A stretch of DNA of 64,000 nucleotides from Pseudomonas azotoformans. GTDB lineage: Bacteria > Pseudomonadota > Gammaproteobacteria > Pseudomonadales > Pseudomonadaceae. The stretch spans positions 4,402,001 to 4,466,000 of the forward strand of contig NZ_CP014546.1 of assembly GCF_001579805.1 (NCBI RefSeq), read 5' to 3'. Every line of letters starts with the position of its first letter. The stretch's first letter is position 1. A program made the position numbers and the translations under genes. Under the pieces are notes generated by a model that saw only the letters and a list, made by a program, of their open reading frames with translations, searched no databases and was not told the origin of the DNA. Shown here one piece after another: positions 44,439 to 54,381 of the stretch.

Positions 44439-45797
44439 ATGAAACTCAACCCGATTTATACTCTTCTATTGGGCAGCTTACTGCTCCCTCTTTCATCGCA
44501 GATATGGGCTGTCAGCGACAGCGAAGCACAGCAACTCAAATCTAGCCTCACCCCCCTGGGTGGTGAGCGTGCCGGAAACTCCGATGGCAGCATCCCTGCA
44601 TGGAGCCAGGGTTTTACCCAAGTGCCAGCGGGTGTCAAGCCTGGGCCGCGGATTCCAGACTATTTTGCCAGTGATAAAGTTTTATATTCGGTGACCTCGC
44701 AGAATCTCAGTCAATACGCCGACAAACTGAGTGATGGGCAGAAGGCGCTCTTCGCCAAATATCCGAATTATCGAATCGACGTTTATCCGACTCGACGCAC
44801 GGCAGCCGCGCCTCAGTGGGTTTACGACAATACCCTGAAAAATGCGACCAGCGCACACCTGACCAATCAGAACAATACCTTGGAAGGCGCAAGCGGAGGG
44901 ATACCATTCCCAATTCCTAAATCGGGTGCCGAAGTTGTCTGGAACCATCAACTGAGTTGGCGTGGGGAAGCTTGGAAGAACGATTTCAACGTTTACATCA
45001 TTACCGCCAATGGCCAGCGAATTCTTTCCAGCACCATCCAGTCACAGCGGGAAATGCCTTATTACTTTCAAAGCGTAAAGTCTGAATACAAAGGTGTTTA
45101 TTGGATGACCAAACTGGTCAACCTTGGCCCTCCGTTGCGAGCGGGTGAGGCCTTACTAGGGCGTGAACCATTGGATTACGCCAATGGCGGGCCGCAATCC
45201 TGGGTTTATCTGACAGGCCAACGACGCGTACGAAAACTGCCGGTATCTTCCTACGATACACCGACGCCCACTAGTTCCGGCGTGGCCAATTTCGACGAAG
45301 TATCGGTATTCACTGGGCCGCTGGATCGCTACGACTGGACGATTGTCGGTCGCCAGGAAATGCTCATTCCCTATAACAGCAACAAGATCCTGCAGCCGAG
45401 TAAAGACGATGAGATCCTGAGCGATCGGTTCCTGAACCCTGATCACATGCGTTGGGAGTTGCACCGGGTATGGGTCGTTGAAGGCAACCTGGTTGCTGGA
45501 AAGCGTCATAGCATGCCCAAGCGGCGCCTGTATGTAGACGAGGACACCTGGATGGCTATGCTCGGCGATAGCTGGGATGCCAACCAGAAACTGTGGCGGA
45601 CCTACTTGCAATTGCCCTACGCCACACCTGAGTTGCCAGGATTAGTTCGCGGCATGTTTGCCCAATACGACCTGCAAACCGGCGCCTGGATGGCCAACAA
45701 CGTGGTCACTGAAAAACGCGTCCAGAACGAAATAGTCAAACCGTTTCCTGACAGTGACTTCAGTCCCGATGGTCTCGCCGCTGACGGGGTGCGGTAA
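44439..45797 (+). CDS. DUF1329 family periplasmic/outer-membrane-associated protein (LolA-like)
   Basis: A 452-residue exported protein with a signal peptide (about 1-24, ending QIWAV) and the DUF1329 pattern: LTPLGGERAGNSDGSIPAWS near residue 36, GGIPFPIPKSGAEVVWNHQL near 155, GQRRVRKLP near 270 and WELHRVWVVEGNL near 340. Such proteins are predicted to share the lipid-carrying LolA/LolB fold. ATG 44439 follows GAGGTG. Its TAA stop shares a base with the next start. Confidence 0.88.
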   Translation: MKLNPIYTLLLGSLLLPLSSQIWAVSDSEAQQLKSSLTPLGGERAGNSDGSIPAWSQGFTQVPAGVKPGPRIPDYFASDKVLYSVTSQNLSQYADKLSDGQKALFAKYPNYRIDVYPTRRTAAAPQWVYDNTLKNATSAHLTNQNNTLEGASGGIPFPIPKSGAEVVWNHQLSWRGEAWKNDFNVYIITANGQRILSSTIQSQREMPYYFQSVKSEYKGVYWMTKLVNLGPPLRAGEALLGREPLDYANGGPQSWVYLTGQRRVRKLPVSSYDTPTPTSSGVANFDEVSVFTGPLDRYDWTIVGRQEMLIPYNSNKILQPSKDDEILSDRFLNPDHMRWELHRVWVVEGNLVAGKRHSMPKRRLYVDEDTWMAMLGDSWDANQKLWRTYLQLPYATPELPGLVRGMFAQYDLQTGAWMANNVVTEKRVQNEIVKPFPDSDFSPDGLAADGVR

Positions 45798-46861
45798 TGA
45801 AATTGCTGTCTTTTTGTTCGATTGTCGGGCTGCTGTTGACGAATCTGTCAGCCCATGCAGGTGATCCTCTGGTGAAGGATGTGTTGCAGCGGCCGGCCCT
45901 GCTCGTCAGCCAGCCGACACAGGCTGTTCTCATTGATGTTGCCCGAGCGGGCAGGCGTGTGGTCGCGGTAGGTGAGCAGGGCTTGATCCTGCTCTCGGAT
46001 GATGATGGCGAAAACTGGCGCCAGGCGTCCGTGCCGATCAGTGTCAGTCTTACCGCGCTTACGTTCCCTTCACCTGACCATGGTTGGGCTGTGGGACATG
46101 CGGGCAGCGTCCTTCATACAGCCGACGGGGGAGAGCACTGGACCTTGCAACTGGATGGAAAGGCGGCAGCTCAGCAAGTGATGGATGCTGTATTGAACGC
46201 ATCTTCCGCCAATGGCCAGGCGATGAAAGTGGCTCAGCGGTTTGTCGCCGATGGGGCTGACAAGCCGTTCCTCGCTGTGCATTTCAGCAATGATCGCCAG
46301 GGTACCGTCGTCGGAGCGTTCGGGTTGGTCCTACATACCGAGGATGGCGGCCAAACTTGGCAGTCGTGGGTCGATCGACTGGATAACTCGGCCGGTAACC
46401 ATCTCTACGCCGTTACCGGTCAGGGGGAGCAGATCTACATCGCTGGAGAACAGGGCTTGTTGTTTGCATCCGATGACAGTGGCGCACATTTCAAACGTGT
46501 GCCGACCCCCTATGAGGGCAGTTTTTTTGCCATGAACCTGGCGGCCGATGGTGATTTGCTGTTGGCAGGCCTGCGTGGTAATGCGTGGCGCACGCGAGAT
46601 AAAGGTCAGCACTGGCAATCTCTGAGTAATCCCTTGAAGTCAAGTTTGATGGCTGCCCGGGCTACTAATGACGGGCTCGTCATGTTCGCTGATCAGAGCG
46701 GACACTTTCTCCTGAGTTCGAGCAGCGACGATCAACTAAGGGTGCAGACATCATCCACTCGCGCCCCTGTATCGGCGCTGACTCAAACAGCCGGTGGCCA
46801 ATGGATTGTGGTCGGCGCTCGTGGGGTAACACGCGTGGACGTGCGAGGAGAAGTAAAATGA
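45797..46861 (+). CDS. YCF48/BNR-repeat exported protein
   Basis: A 354-residue protein with a signal peptide (about 1-21, ending AHAGD) and a beta-propeller of BNR/Asp-box type repeats: LLSDDDGENWR, VLHTADGGEHWT, VLHTEDGGQTWQ, LFASDDSGAHFKR, AWRTRDKGQHWQ. Proteins of this YCF48-like kind regularly sit between DUF1329 and MMPL genes, but their role there is not defined. Its start overlaps the previous stop and its stop overlaps the MMPL start (ATGA). Confidence 0.87.
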   Translation: MKLLSFCSIVGLLLTNLSAHAGDPLVKDVLQRPALLVSQPTQAVLIDVARAGRRVVAVGEQGLILLSDDDGENWRQASVPISVSLTALTFPSPDHGWAVGHAGSVLHTADGGEHWTLQLDGKAAAQQVMDAVLNASSANGQAMKVAQRFVADGADKPFLAVHFSNDRQGTVVGAFGLVLHTEDGGQTWQSWVDRLDNSAGNHLYAVTGQGEQIYIAGEQGLLFASDDSGAHFKRVPTPYEGSFFAMNLAADGDLLLAGLRGNAWRTRDKGQHWQSLSNPLKSSLMAARATNDGLVMFADQSGHFLLSSSSDDQLRVQTSSTRAPVSALTQTAGGQWIVVGARGVTRVDVRGEVK

Positions 46862-49314
46862 ATGCGGTTCAGACTTCGGGTGACCGACCCGTATCAGCCG
46901 AACAGAGCTTGAAAGACTTTGACCTCGATTCGGGCTCTTTCATCGAAAGAAGCCTGTTCAACCATCGTGGACTGGTCTTGTTGTTGTGTTTCCTGCTCAC
47001 GCTGGGGCTGGGAGCAGCGAGCACGCGTTTGGGCCTCAACGCCAGTTTCGAAAAGATGATCCCGACTGGCCATCCCTACATCGCCAACTATCTCGCCAAC
47101 CAGGGCGAACTGACGGGGTTGGGCAACTCGGTACGCATTGTCGTCGAGTCGCCGGCAGATTCCATTTACGACGCACATTACCTTGAGTTGCTCGCCAAAC
47201 TCAGTGACAAAGTCTTCTTGTTGCCTGGGGTCGACCGCCCGTTCATGAAGTCGTTGTGGACGCCGAACATGCGGTGGATGGCGGTCACCGAAGAAGGCGT
47301 TGAAGGGGGGCGCGTCATTCCGGATGATTACGACGGTTCAGTCGCAAGCCTGGAAACCGTTCGCCAGAACGCAGCACGATCGGGAGAGATAGGCCAGACC
47401 ATCGCTTTGGATGCGCGCTCAAGCCTGTTATTTGTGCCACTGCTGGAAATTGACCCTCAAACGGGTAAGGCCTTGGATTACGCCATGTTGTCCAACGAGC
47501 TGGAACAGCTTCGCGCAGACTTCCAGGCTCAGGGGTTGAATATCCATATCACAGGCTTTGCCAAAGTCGTCGGCGATCTGATTGACGGCTTGAAACAGAT
47601 ACTGATGTTCTTCGCGGTCGCCATCCTGATTGCCACCATTATGCTGTATTGGTTTACCAGATGCGTTCGCAGCACGCTGCTGGTTATGGCTTGCTCGCTT
47701 GTTGCAGTGGCCTGGCAGTTGGGCCTTGTTGCATTGCTGGGGTTTGAACTGGACCCGTACTCGGTATTGGTCCCGTTTCTGGTGTTGGCCATCGGCATGA
47801 GCCATGGCGCGCAGAAAATGAACGGCATCATGCAAGATATCGGGCGCGGCATGCACCGACTGGTGGCGGCTCGTTTCACCTTTCGTAGACTGTTCCTCGC
47901 CGGCCTCACTGCGCTGCTGTGTGATGCTGTCGGGTTCGGCGTGTTGATGCTGATCGACATTAAGGTTATTCAGGACTTGGCCCTGATCGCCAGTATCGGT
48001 GTGGCGGTTCTAGTGTTCACTAACCTTATCCTGCTGCCAATTCTGCTTAGTTTTTGCGGGGTTGGCGCCAACGCCGCTGCGCGGAGCCTGCGCAGCGAAG
48101 AGGCGGCGGAGCAGGGCGTCAAACATCCGCTTTGGGCATTTCTGGATCTATTCACACGCAGACGCTGGGCTGCAGTGACCATCATCGCCAGTCTATTGCT
48201 GAGTGCGTTTGGTTTTTGGGTGAGCCTACACTTGCAGGTTGGCGATCTGGACCCTGGCGCACCTGAGTTGCGGGCTGATTCGCGCTACAACCAGGACAAT
48301 GCGTATATAGCCACCCACTATGGAGCCAGCAGTGACGTGTTTGCGGTGATCGTGCGTACGCCGGACGGTGGCTGTTCCAGTTATCCTGCTTTGATGCGCC
48401 TTGATGCCCTGGAGTGGCGCTTGCGTCAGTTGCCAGGCGTGGAATCGACCGCATCTTTGGCCAGTTTAAATCGCAGTTTGCTGGTGGGCATGAGTGAGGG
48501 GAATCCGAAATGGTATGACCTGACGCAGAACCAGTCACTGCTCAATTCGATCACCGGTCGTGCGCCGCGTGAGTTGTTCAATCAGAGCTGTAACACCATC
48601 ACGCTTTACGCATATTTACGTGACCATAAAGCTGCCACGCTCACCCGGCTGGTCGACGAAGTGGAGGCTTTCTCCCAAGCCAACAACAGTCCCGACGTGA
48701 AGTTTTTGTTGGCCGCCGGTAATGCCGGGATCGAGGCCGCAACTAATATCGTGGTCAAACAAGCCAATCACGACATGTTGTTCTGGGTCTACGGAGCAGT
48801 GATCGTTCTTTGCCTGATTACGTTCCGCTCAATGCTGGCAGTCGTCTGCGTGATATTGCCACTGGCACTCACCTCCATCTTGTGTGAAGCGTTGATGGTT
48901 TGGCTCGGTATAGGGGTCAAAGTCGCAACCTTGCCGGTAATCGCACTAGGCGTTGGCATAGGCGTCGACTACGCCTTGTATGTCATGAGCATATTGCTAG
49001 CGCGTCTCAAGGCCGGAGAGAGTCTTTCCGATGCTTACTATCACGCACTTCTGTTTACCGGGAAGGTGGTGATGTTAACCGGCGTCACGTTGTCCATCGG
49101 CGTGGCTACCTGGGTGTTTTCGCCGATCAAGTTCCAGGCTGACATGGGCATCCTGCTGGCGTTCATGTTCCTGTTGAACATGGTCGGCGCGCTGGTGTTG
49201 TTACCCGCGCTGGCGCACTTCTTGTTACCCCATGCGCGTACTTGGCGCTGGGACTGGCGTAGCGTTCAAAAGAGCGATGTCGAACGGCCTCAGCCCTCAA
49301 CTGTGAACGTTTAA
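46858..49314 (+). CDS. MMPL/RND-superfamily inner-membrane transporter
   Basis: An 818-residue transporter with the two-fold RND layout: one membrane helix near residue 35, a large periplasmic domain (45-230), five helices (about 240-400), a second helix near 430, a second periplasmic loop (450-630) and a final five-helix bundle (635-790). The FLVLAIGMSHGAQKM and ALGVGIGVDYALYVMSILL segments correspond to the proton-relay helix of MMPL proteins. With DUF1302, DUF1329 and YCF48 partners it forms a putative envelope-spanning system for a hydrophobic molecule. The true start is the ATG at 46858, not the upstream frame extension. Confidence 0.9.
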   Translation: MNAVQTSGDRPVSAEQSLKDFDLDSGSFIERSLFNHRGLVLLLCFLLTLGLGAASTRLGLNASFEKMIPTGHPYIANYLANQGELTGLGNSVRIVVESPADSIYDAHYLELLAKLSDKVFLLPGVDRPFMKSLWTPNMRWMAVTEEGVEGGRVIPDDYDGSVASLETVRQNAARSGEIGQTIALDARSSLLFVPLLEIDPQTGKALDYAMLSNELEQLRADFQAQGLNIHITGFAKVVGDLIDGLKQILMFFAVAILIATIMLYWFTRCVRSTLLVMACSLVAVAWQLGLVALLGFELDPYSVLVPFLVLAIGMSHGAQKMNGIMQDIGRGMHRLVAARFTFRRLFLAGLTALLCDAVGFGVLMLIDIKVIQDLALIASIGVAVLVFTNLILLPILLSFCGVGANAAARSLRSEEAAEQGVKHPLWAFLDLFTRRRWAAVTIIASLLLSAFGFWVSLHLQVGDLDPGAPELRADSRYNQDNAYIATHYGASSDVFAVIVRTPDGGCSSYPALMRLDALEWRLRQLPGVESTASLASLNRSLLVGMSEGNPKWYDLTQNQSLLNSITGRAPRELFNQSCNTITLYAYLRDHKAATLTRLVDEVEAFSQANNSPDVKFLLAAGNAGIEAATNIVVKQANHDMLFWVYGAVIVLCLITFRSMLAVVCVILPLALTSILCEALMVWLGIGVKVATLPVIALGVGIGVDYALYVMSILLARLKAGESLSDAYYHALLFTGKVVMLTGVTLSIGVATWVFSPIKFQADMGILLAFMFLLNMVGALVLLPALAHFLLPHARTWRWDWRSVQKSDVERPQPSTVNV

Positions 49315-49401
49315 CGTAATCGACCCGGAGCGTGGAGTCATGGCTTTATCGACCCCAGTCTTGGCGGACTCAATAACTCACAACAAAAAGGATCAAACGC
49401 T

Positions 49402-50643
49402 ATGAATGATTCCCTCGAGAAGGAGACTCAGCGTCGCCCGCGACCGGGTGCAGGCCTTCTATTACTACTCGGAAGTTGCCTCCCCATCCTGGGTGGTGTG
49501 TTGATTGCTCCCGTATTGCCGCGGATCGCCGGGCATTTTGCGGGCAGCGCAAACACAGCGTTGCTTGTGCCTATTGTGTTGACGCTTCCTGCGTTGATGA
49601 TCGCTTTGTTCTCACCTTTTGCGGGGTGGTTCGCTGATCGGTTAGGACGTAAGCGTCTGCTGATTCTAGCGATGGCCGTGTACGGAATTTGTGGCCCGCT
49701 GCCGTTGATACTCGACGACCTTACGACGATTCTGCTCAGCCGAGCCGGATTGGGGCTGGCAGAAGCCGCGATCATGACGTGCTGCACTACTTTGATCGGT
49801 GATTATTACGAAGGGCAGGCGAGGGCACGGTTGTTAGCGTGGCAAACCATTGCGACGTCTTTATCCGCAGCTACATTTTTCATGGTTGGCGGCATGCTGG
49901 GTGAACACGGTTGGAGAACGCCATTCTCGGTGTATTTCATAGGGTTGTTGTTCGTCCCGTTGATGTACCTGACCTTGTGGGAACCGATGCAGTCCAAATT
50001 CCGGCAAGAGTCGACAAAGCGGGTCACCGGCAATAGCAGGTTTCCTTGGCGCTCCCTTTCGGTCATCTGTCTGCTGACTACCGTGGCTACTCTGGGCTTT
50101 TTCATCATTCCGGTACAAACCGGATTTTTGCTAGGCCACATTGGGATCGACTCTCCAAAAAGTACTGGGATGGCTATCGGTATTAGCCATGCGGCAGTGT
50201 TTGCGGGTGCCTTGAGCTTTCGATGGCTAAGTCGTTTCGGACCGGGACTACTGCTTTCTGCGGCATTTCTAGTCTCGGGTGTCGGGCTGATTTTGTTAGC
50301 GACAGCGGCCGATTACCCCTCTGTCGTCATTGCAGTGTTGATCAACGGGCTCGGGTGCGGGCTCATGCTGCCCACGGTAGTGAATTGGGCACTGTCGAGC
50401 TTGAGCTTCGAGCATCGTGGTCGAGGCACGGGTGTATTCAATGCAAGCTTCTTTGGTGGGCAATTCGCCAGCCCGCTGCTGATCATGGCGCTTATTTCCG
50501 TCTTCGGTGAGCGCTCTGAAGCGGTCGGCGCGGTCGGCTGGGCACTGTTGCTTGCGGCGGTGTTTTCGTTGATTGCACCTAGATTGGCGGGACTTCGGTT
50601 ATTTGACCCGATTCAAGCGAAGGGCGACATAACGTTGCATTAA
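49402..50643 (+). CDS. Major facilitator superfamily permease
   Basis: A 413-residue MFS protein with about 12 membrane segments and the conserved loop 2-3 motif (GWFADRLGRKRLLI near residue 73). It resembles drug- or aromatic-acid-type DHA carriers, but the substrate cannot be read from sequence. It lies 87 bases after the MMPL gene and 56 before the FAH-family gene, in the same direction, so it probably moves the substrate or product of that pathway across the inner membrane. Confidence 0.88.
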   Translation: MNDSLEKETQRRPRPGAGLLLLLGSCLPILGGVLIAPVLPRIAGHFAGSANTALLVPIVLTLPALMIALFSPFAGWFADRLGRKRLLILAMAVYGICGPLPLILDDLTTILLSRAGLGLAEAAIMTCCTTLIGDYYEGQARARLLAWQTIATSLSAATFFMVGGMLGEHGWRTPFSVYFIGLLFVPLMYLTLWEPMQSKFRQESTKRVTGNSRFPWRSLSVICLLTTVATLGFFIIPVQTGFLLGHIGIDSPKSTGMAIGISHAAVFAGALSFRWLSRFGPGLLLSAAFLVSGVGLILLATAADYPSVVIAVLINGLGCGLMLPTVVNWALSSLSFEHRGRGTGVFNASFFGGQFASPLLIMALISVFGERSEAVGAVGWALLLAAVFSLIAPRLAGLRLFDPIQAKGDITLH

Positions 50644-50699
50644 CCCCTGCGCAGTCAGGGACTCAGCACTATGTATTAACTGCATACGAGGATTGCCAA

Positions 50700-51683
50700 A
50701 TGAAACTCGCTACTTTGAAAGACGGTAGCCGGGACGGGAGGCTTGTGGTCGTTTCCCGGAATCTGCGCTACGCCGTTACGCCCGAGTCATACACTACGAT
50801 GCAACAGGCTTTAGAGGCTTGGTCAGTTGCTGAGCCTGTATTGAAACAGTGTTATGAGGCTTTAAACCGCGGCGAAATATCCCATTGCTTTGATTTGCAA
50901 CCGGAAATGTTGGAGTCACCTCTACCCCGTGCTTATCAATGGTGTGATGGTTCTGCTTTTCTCAATCATGGTCATTTGATTCAGCGAGCCTTTGATCTCC
51001 CGCCGCAACCGGAAGAGTCCGTTCCGCTGATGTACCAAGGAGCCAGTGATGACTTCCTCGGACCTTGCGATGACGTGATATTACCCAGTGAAGAGCATGG
51101 AATCGACTTCGAAGGCGAGTTCGCGGTCGTCGTAGATGAAGTGCCCATGGGATGCCCCGCTTCGCAGGCGTTGCAATATGTACGGTTGGTCATGCTGGTT
51201 AATGACGTCAGCTTACGCGGCTTCATACAACGTGAAATCAAGTCAGGCTTTGGCTTTTTGCAAGCCAAGCCTTCGTCCAGTTTTTCCCCGGTTGCCGTAA
51301 CCCCTCAAGAGCTGGGCACAGCCTGGCGGCACGGGCGGGTTTGTCTGCCTTTGTTGGTGAGTTGGAACCACGCTTGGTTTGGGCAACCCAACGGCGGTGA
51401 GATGAGTTTCAGTTTTGCTGAGCTGATTGCCCATGCCGCACTCACACGACGCTTGCGCGCAGGGACCATTATCGGTTCAGGAACCGTTTCCAATGTTGAC
51501 TGTGAAGCCGGTTCAGCCTGCATTTCCGAACGCCGTGCGATTGAAATTATAGAAAACGGTCAACCACGTACCCGGTTCATGCGGCACGGCGATCGCGTTC
51601 GTTTGGAAGCACTTGATTCAAACGGAGATAGTGTTTTCGGCGCGATCGATCAACGTATCACAGTCCATCCTTCCCCAAACTGA
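50700..51683 (+). CDS. Fumarylacetoacetate-hydrolase (FAH) family enzyme
   Basis: A 327-residue FAH-superfamily protein. The metal-binding acids are visible as E137 and E139 in IDFEGEFAVVVDE and D169 in MLVNDVSLR, with the GSGTVSN segment near residue 262. The family hydrolyses C-C bonds in acylpyruvates, decarboxylates or isomerises ring-cleavage products, usually with magnesium. The N-terminal 100 residues match the extra domain of eukaryotic-type FAH. No homogentisate genes are nearby, so a role in tyrosine breakdown is not implied. It is followed after 11 bases by the cyclase-family gene. Confidence 0.87.
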   Translation: MKLATLKDGSRDGRLVVVSRNLRYAVTPESYTTMQQALEAWSVAEPVLKQCYEALNRGEISHCFDLQPEMLESPLPRAYQWCDGSAFLNHGHLIQRAFDLPPQPEESVPLMYQGASDDFLGPCDDVILPSEEHGIDFEGEFAVVVDEVPMGCPASQALQYVRLVMLVNDVSLRGFIQREIKSGFGFLQAKPSSSFSPVAVTPQELGTAWRHGRVCLPLLVSWNHAWFGQPNGGEMSFSFAELIAHAALTRRLRAGTIIGSGTVSNVDCEAGSACISERRAIEIIENGQPRTRFMRHGDRVRLEALDSNGDSVFGAIDQRITVHPSPN

Positions 51684-51694
51684 GAGCGGTAATA

Positions 51695-52480
51695 ATGACT
51701 TCTCGTACTCGTCGACTCGTCGATCTATCGGTCACGCTGGATAATAATCCCTACACCGATCCACCACCGTTGCTGCCGAAAATTGATTATGTCGATCACC
51801 AGACCGGCGCGCCGGAACTATTGGCCATGTTTCCAGGACTTCGTATCGAAGATCTTCCCGGAAGTGAAGGCTGGGCTGCTGAACGCCTGCAGATTACAAC
51901 TCATAGCGGCACCCATATGGACGCACCTTGGCACTACGCCTCGACGACCGATGGCGGGAAACCTGCTTACGGAATTGATGAGCTTCCGTTGGAGTGGTGC
52001 TTGCGACCAGGGGTTAAGTTAGATTTTCGTCACTTGCCTGATGGGCATGTGGTGAGTGCTGCCGAAATAGCTGCCGAGTTGGCAAGGATCGAGCACGTGT
52101 TGCAGCCGTTGGATATTGTCCTTATCAATACCCGTGCGGGTTCGATCTTTGGCCAACCGGGCTATTTAGACGCGGGCGTTGGCATTGGCCGCGAAGCGAC
52201 GATGTTTCTGCTTGAGCAGGGTGTACGCGTTGTTGGGACGGACGCCTGGAGTTGGGATGCGCCATTCAGCCATACCCGCGCTCGTTTCGCCGCCACCAAT
52301 GATGCTTCGATTATCTGGGAGGGGCACAAAGCTGGCAGAGACATTGGGTATGGTCAAATGGAAAAGCTCACCAACTTGGAGTGCTTACCGGCTCATGGAT
52401 TTGAAGTGTCTTGTTTTCCATACAAAATTAAACATGCCTCGGCGGGTTTTGTACGAGCAGTGGCTATTTTCGAAGAGTGA
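51695..52480 (+). CDS. Cyclase-family (KynB-like) metal-dependent hydrolase
   Basis: A 261-residue protein of the cyclase/kynurenine-formamidase family. The metal motif HSGTHMDAPWH (H70, H74, D76, H80) is intact, and the second histidine/glutamate set lies in SWDAPFSH and later residues. Members hydrolyse amides, esters or lactones such as N-formylkynurenine and isatin. In tandem with the FAH-family enzyme and MFS permease it suggests a two-step hydrolytic pathway for an aromatic or cyclic compound. It ends the apparent operon. Confidence 0.87.
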   Translation: MTSRTRRLVDLSVTLDNNPYTDPPPLLPKIDYVDHQTGAPELLAMFPGLRIEDLPGSEGWAAERLQITTHSGTHMDAPWHYASTTDGGKPAYGIDELPLEWCLRPGVKLDFRHLPDGHVVSAAEIAAELARIEHVLQPLDIVLINTRAGSIFGQPGYLDAGVGIGREATMFLLEQGVRVVGTDAWSWDAPFSHTRARFAATNDASIIWEGHKAGRDIGYGQMEKLTNLECLPAHGFEVSCFPYKIKHASAGFVRAVAIFEE

Positions 52481-52603
52481 GAAAGGTGCCTGCACTTAAC
52501 TGGGGAAGTTGATATTTTTTGTTGGTATCGTTGAACAAGCGCCTTTTGAGTAGAAATTTTCGAGAGTGATTCATTATATAGTCGACGTTCTTTGAACTTG
52601 TGC

Positions 52604-53059
52604 ATGGCGCGAATGGCGCCGCACTATCAAAAACTTGCCGAGGTTCCACCAGTGAATCACTTTGTCGCGTCAATGATAAAAGTAATTTTCAGACGCTCTA
52701 ATGAAGGGAGCATGAGTCTTGATGAGGTCACCACCTCACTTGCCTCAGCTGGGGTAGAATCCTATTGGGTCGACTATCGTGCTTGTCGTGTCATTTGTTA
52801 CATGCGTAACGGCGACGTCTTCATTCTCGAGGTGGACCCACCGGGAAAGAGTATTCCGTATGAATTTTCAAATATGTGTATTCAGGCCGCTGTCAATGGG
52901 TTGCAGCGTGGGGAGCTTATATTTCCCGACTTCACGCGCGACATTCAGGCTGCCGGTTGTGTCGGATACGCAGTATGGATTTTAGGGAAAGTTGTAACTT
53001 ACCATGGTCGAAAGGGCGAGCAACATGTCGATCATATGCCTGGTTTTTTAATGCCGTAG
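52604..53059 (+). CDS. DUF1398 family protein
   Basis: About 151 residues with the DUF1398 core: AGVESYWVDYRACRVICYMR near residue 50 and AAGCVGYAVWILGKVVTYHG with GRKGEQHVDHMPG near the end. E. coli YbcV belongs to this family of unknown function. The frame starts at 52592 or 52604 (ATG), or possibly later at GTG 52652; no strong ribosome site decides this. It stands alone in AT-rich sequence between the catabolic operon and the gene-free stretch. Confidence 0.75.
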   Translation: MARMAPHYQKLAEVPPVNHFVASMIKVIFRRSNEGSMSLDEVTTSLASAGVESYWVDYRACRVICYMRNGDVFILEVDPPGKSIPYEFSNMCIQAAVNGLQRGELIFPDFTRDIQAAGCVGYAVWILGKVVTYHGRKGEQHVDHMPGFLMP

Positions 53060-54381
53060 GTGCTTAAGTGTTATGTGAATTGATATGTTAAATTCAAATA
53101 AAAATTGAGAGGTGTCTGTTGGCGAATTTATTTATGATGTTTTTGGTTTTTAGCGGAAATATACGACGGAGAGGTTAAATTCGTCGAGCTCGTGTACGTG
53201 TGTATTGTTCTCGGTTTGAGAAGTAAGCCAATGCAAAAAAGACTCTGTGGGCGTAAATCCTAGTTTTCTTAACTAACAGCCTGTTGGCTATATTGCTGAT
53301 GGCGCTAGGCTGTTTCCAGTACTTGTCAGATAGCATTGGAAGTTGTCGCGATGTGATAAGATCCGCTGTGCGCAGTGTAATTGATCAGTGAAGCCAAACG
53401 GTGATCGTGTAGTGTGTATTTCCTATAGGGCGTTTATCTAAGAAGGCTCAGGAGGCGATTTTCAGCGATCTCCCAGCTGAGCAGTGAGATAGCGGCAGCA
53501 TATCCACTGAACGTTACGGTCATGGAAGTTGCAAGCAATATTAAACTGGTTTTTATCGCGACTCCATCTGAGTCTAAAGTTAAGGATTACGTCTGTTGAG
53601 CAAAGAGTAGTTATGTTGTCGATAAAATGCTGAATGCTTGGTTTCTTAGGCGGATGATTGACTTTCGGACTGTGTGTTTGCCCTTTACGGATTAGTGTTG
53701 GTTTGGAGGTATGGTAGTCTAGGGGCTGGTTTCAATGAGCGCTAACAACTGATGTGCCTAACGCAGTAATCACACCAAAAATGCTTCACTGTTCAGTAGA
53801 CTGACTTTCGTATGTTTTTTGTGAGGGTGCCCCATCTTTGCTAGAAGTATTCGTTCCCACTACCTTGCTTCAATTCTTAAATTGATTCGTATTGGGAATG
53901 TGTGAATCTAGACCCCTCCTCGGTACTGATGGTCAGGTTAGCTGAAACTCACTGCTCCGATCAGGTAGTAGTTTATATAACGAGTCGCTTTTAAATTGTG
54001 AGATTAAAGTAATTTTTGTAGTGGATTTTTCCGTTGCAACCGAGCGCGGCCAATCAGAAAAAGTTGTTCTTGGCTGGGTTTGATGCATGTGCTGATCAGG
54101 ATCGACATCGCCGCGGTTTCTGGGTGCATGCGGTAGCGTCACGCTTACTAGACTCTCGCACCAATCCCAAACGAGCTGTCACTCAGTTCGGAAAAAGCTT
54201 TTTCAGTGCACGTGGTGCTAGGCGCACTGAGGTGAAGCATGCGGTCTGACAGGTTGAAGCAAATAGAATGCTGTCGACTGCAGAAAATCCTTCGATCGAT
54301 GCAAAATTGTTAGGTTGCTTACGGCTTGGCTTGGTACTTGCTATCAAATTGCCATCAATGTGGTCTTAATTGGAGAGGCAA
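53060..54381. other. Gene-free, AT-richer stretch of about 1.3 kb
   Basis: No frame here looks convincingly coding. Two short ORFs (54034-54249 plus, 53933-54142 minus) overlap each other and lack ribosome sites and recognisable content. No tRNA, rRNA, insertion-sequence end or clear repeat was seen. The last part must contain the chemoreceptor promoter. It may be decayed sequence from an earlier insertion. Confidence 0.55.

Noticed and set aside
53655..53830. TTGACTTTCGGACTG and CTGACTTTCGTATG as possible right-end transposon repeats
   Set aside because: They match the left-end motif only in GACTTT, are in the wrong orientation for a right end and are not repeated further.
54034..54249. 71-codon ORF in the gene-free stretch
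   Set aside because: It has no ribosome site, overlaps an equally long antisense frame and has no recognisable content.
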